The notes beneath the pieces were generated by a model. It was not told the DNA's origin and searched no databases. It saw nothing but the letters and a program-made list of their open reading frames with translations. Shown one piece after another: positions 20,772 through 21,564 of a stretch of DNA of 21,564 nt; the first letter of the stretch is position 1, and each line of letters opens with the position of its first letter. The position numbers and the translations under genes were made by a program. Location of the stretch: the IMG/VR virus record IMGVR_UViG_3300035698_018032, positions 1 to 21,564 of that record. One strand, written 5' to 3'. This DNA is from a virus.

Positions 20772-20948
20772 AATTCACTCCTTTTCGATTAATGAAAACG
20801 TTCTGTGTAATCGAGATGACGAGTCTTAGTACGTCGACGAGATAGCGAATCTCTAGTACGCTAGGAGTGAAGTTGGCGAGACTTCGATACGCCCATCATC
20901 ATAATAAACAATTTACATCATTTTATGACAGTCCTGATTGGGAAAATC
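20772..20948 (-). promoter_or_regulatory. Leader of the major capsid gene
   Basis: This is the largest non-coding gap in the window. In transcription order it holds an AT-rich stretch (about 20930-20893), three imperfect 17-18-bp repeats (20891-20817) and a strong ribosome binding site, AAGGAG, 7 bases before the capsid ATG. The AT-rich stretch has a -10-like TATTAT (20906-20901), but no good -35 lies at the right distance. A host sigma-70 promoter is therefore only a possibility; a phage-type promoter or an activator-dependent promoter would fit as well. Confidence 0.4.
20817..20891 (-). repeat. Three imperfect 17-18-bp direct repeats in the capsid leader
   Basis: Read on the minus strand the copies are CGTATCGAAGTCTCGCCA (20891-20874), CGTACTAGAGATTCGCTA (20860-20843) and CGTACTAAGACTCGTCA (20833-20817). 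They share CGTA at the 5' end, an AGA/AAG core, TCG and a final CA or TA. Their 5' ends are 31 and 27 bases apart, close to three helical turns. They are non-coding and lie only before the capsid gene. Repeated sites at this spacing suggest binding of a regulator or a structured leader, but no function is shown. Confidence 0.5.
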
Positions 20949-20964
20949 GGGGTATGTCTACCCC
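20949..20964 (-). terminator. Terminator-like hairpin after the scaffold gene
   Basis: On the minus strand a perfect 6-bp stem (GGGGTA / TACCCC) with a GACA loop begins right after the scaffold stop codon and is followed by GATTTTCCC. The T run has only four bases, so this may be a weak terminator, an attenuator or an mRNA-end stabiliser. It would let the capsid gene be expressed at a different level from the genes upstream. Confidence 0.45.
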
Positions 20965-21564
20965 CTAACCCCTACGAGCACAATCGTTCATTTCAGCAAG
21001 CAACTGCTTCTTCAGCGCAGGTGTGAGCCCCTGCTCAAAAGATCCTGCCTTCGACAGAGGAGATGTTCCTCCGCTTGAGCTCAGCGACTTCGGCTGATTG
21101 GCATTTTGCTGGATCCGCTGCTTGCTCGCAGTGGTATCCGCCACTTTTGGTACAAATGCCTTAATGTACTTATATGCAGCGATTGCCTTTGCTTCTTCAT
21201 TACCGATCATGCTCAGCGCCTGTGCGACATCGGGCTCAAGATCCTGTAGCTGCTTCACATTTGCCTCAGTGACCACCGAATCAAAATCCTGAAACCTGGC
21301 TTTGATGCGATTTGGCATCTCATCCTTGAGACGCTTGGCCTCAGCTTCCGCCCACTTCTTTTCGAAGCGAGAGTCAGCAATTCTAGTGGCTAGCTTCTCT
21401 GTCTGATCGATGGTCGACCAGTCAGATTTGTCTATGCCAAAGAACTCGTCAGGCTCAGGTGCAGGCTGAGGAGCAGCCTCTCCCCTCTTCAGGAGTTCCT
21501 GCTGCAAGGCCATCATCATCTGACGGTCTTGGTCTCTATCTTTCTGCAACTGATCGTTTGTTTC
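20965..21564 (-). CDS. Scaffold-like head assembly protein, 3' part
   Basis: The reading frame is open to the right edge of the window, so the N-terminus is missing; 199 residues are visible. The frame has a TTG inside it near 21549, but nothing marks that as a true start. The visible part is hydrophilic and mostly helical: a charged, Gln/Met-rich helix, a Pro-Ala linker (APQPAPEPDEFFG), long Lys/Glu/Ala-rich helices, a Ser/Gly-rich linker and a short basic C-terminal helix (LTPALKKQLLAEMNDCARRG). Known phage scaffold proteins have this make-up, with a C-terminal basic helix that contacts the coat protein. The gene lies directly before the major capsid gene, the usual place for a scaffold. 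The role is inferred from composition and position only; no catalytic motif is visible. It ends with TAG just before a hairpin. Confidence 0.6.
   Translation of the reverse strand, partial: ETNDQLQKDRDQDRQMMMALQQELLKRGEAAPQPAPEPDEFFGIDKSDWSTIDQTEKLATRIADSRFEKKWAEAEAKRLKDEMPNRIKARFQDFDSVVTEANVKQLQDLEPDVAQALSMIGNEEAKAIAAYKYIKAFVPKVADTTASKQRIQQNANQPKSLSSSGGTSPLSKAGSFEQGLTPALKKQLLAEMNDCARRG

Noticed and set aside
20893-20930. Clear sigma-70 promoter before the capsid gene
   Set aside because: TATTAT is a fair -10 box, but the hexamers at 16-18 bases upstream match the -35 consensus poorly. Kept only as a possibility.

Overview
The window is a late structural region of a tailed bacteriophage (or prophage). 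Every convincing gene lies on the minus strand, so transcription runs from the right edge (21564) to the left edge (1). The host is bacterial: good Shine-Dalgarno sequences of the GGAGG/AAGGAG type precede most starts, and ATG, GTG and TTG starts are all used. Base composition looks balanced. I cannot name the host. The N4-gp56-type capsid protein, a gp4/gp11-like adaptor, a nozzle-like protein, a set of probable ejection proteins and the absence of any tape-measure, sheath or tail-tube gene all suggest a short-tailed (podovirus-like) virion. That morphology is an inference.

Layout in transcription order. (1) Head: 3' part of a scaffold-like gene (21564-20965), a hairpin, a 193-bp leader with three imperfect repeats, the major capsid protein (20771-19821), a 320-aa protein built from beta modules, and a charged 171-aa protein. 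(2) Neck and tail: a 114-aa protein, a head-tail adaptor (17930-16950), two tandem paralogues of 257 and 209 aa, a 925-aa nozzle/stabilisation-like protein, and a 173-aa protein with a TTG start. (3) Probable internal/ejection proteins: 189, 359 and 739 aa. (4) Host-recognition block: an 822-aa repeat fibre, a hairpin, a 111-aa beta protein, a 338-aa fibre, an HNH homing-type endonuclease, a 397-aa fibre with a lectin-like end, two small helical proteins, and a 695-aa repeat fibre. A start codon for a further gene sits at the left edge.

Most junctions are 1- or 4-base overlaps (TAATG, TGATG, ATGA, TTGA), so the genes are probably co-transcribed and translationally coupled. The exceptions are informative: the gaps before the capsid gene, after the 320-aa gene, on both sides of the 822-aa fibre, and before the HNH gene. 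Several of these gaps carry hairpins or repeats.

The most interesting points are one small beta module (resembling what databases call the ubiquitin-activating E1 FCCH domain) that recurs about six times in three different head, neck and tail proteins; the triple repeat in the capsid leader; the tandem 257/209 paralogues; and an HNH gene lying between two fibre genes that share a repeat module. There is no stretch over 300 bases without a gene. I saw no tRNA, CRISPR array, insertion sequence, integrase or lysis gene.
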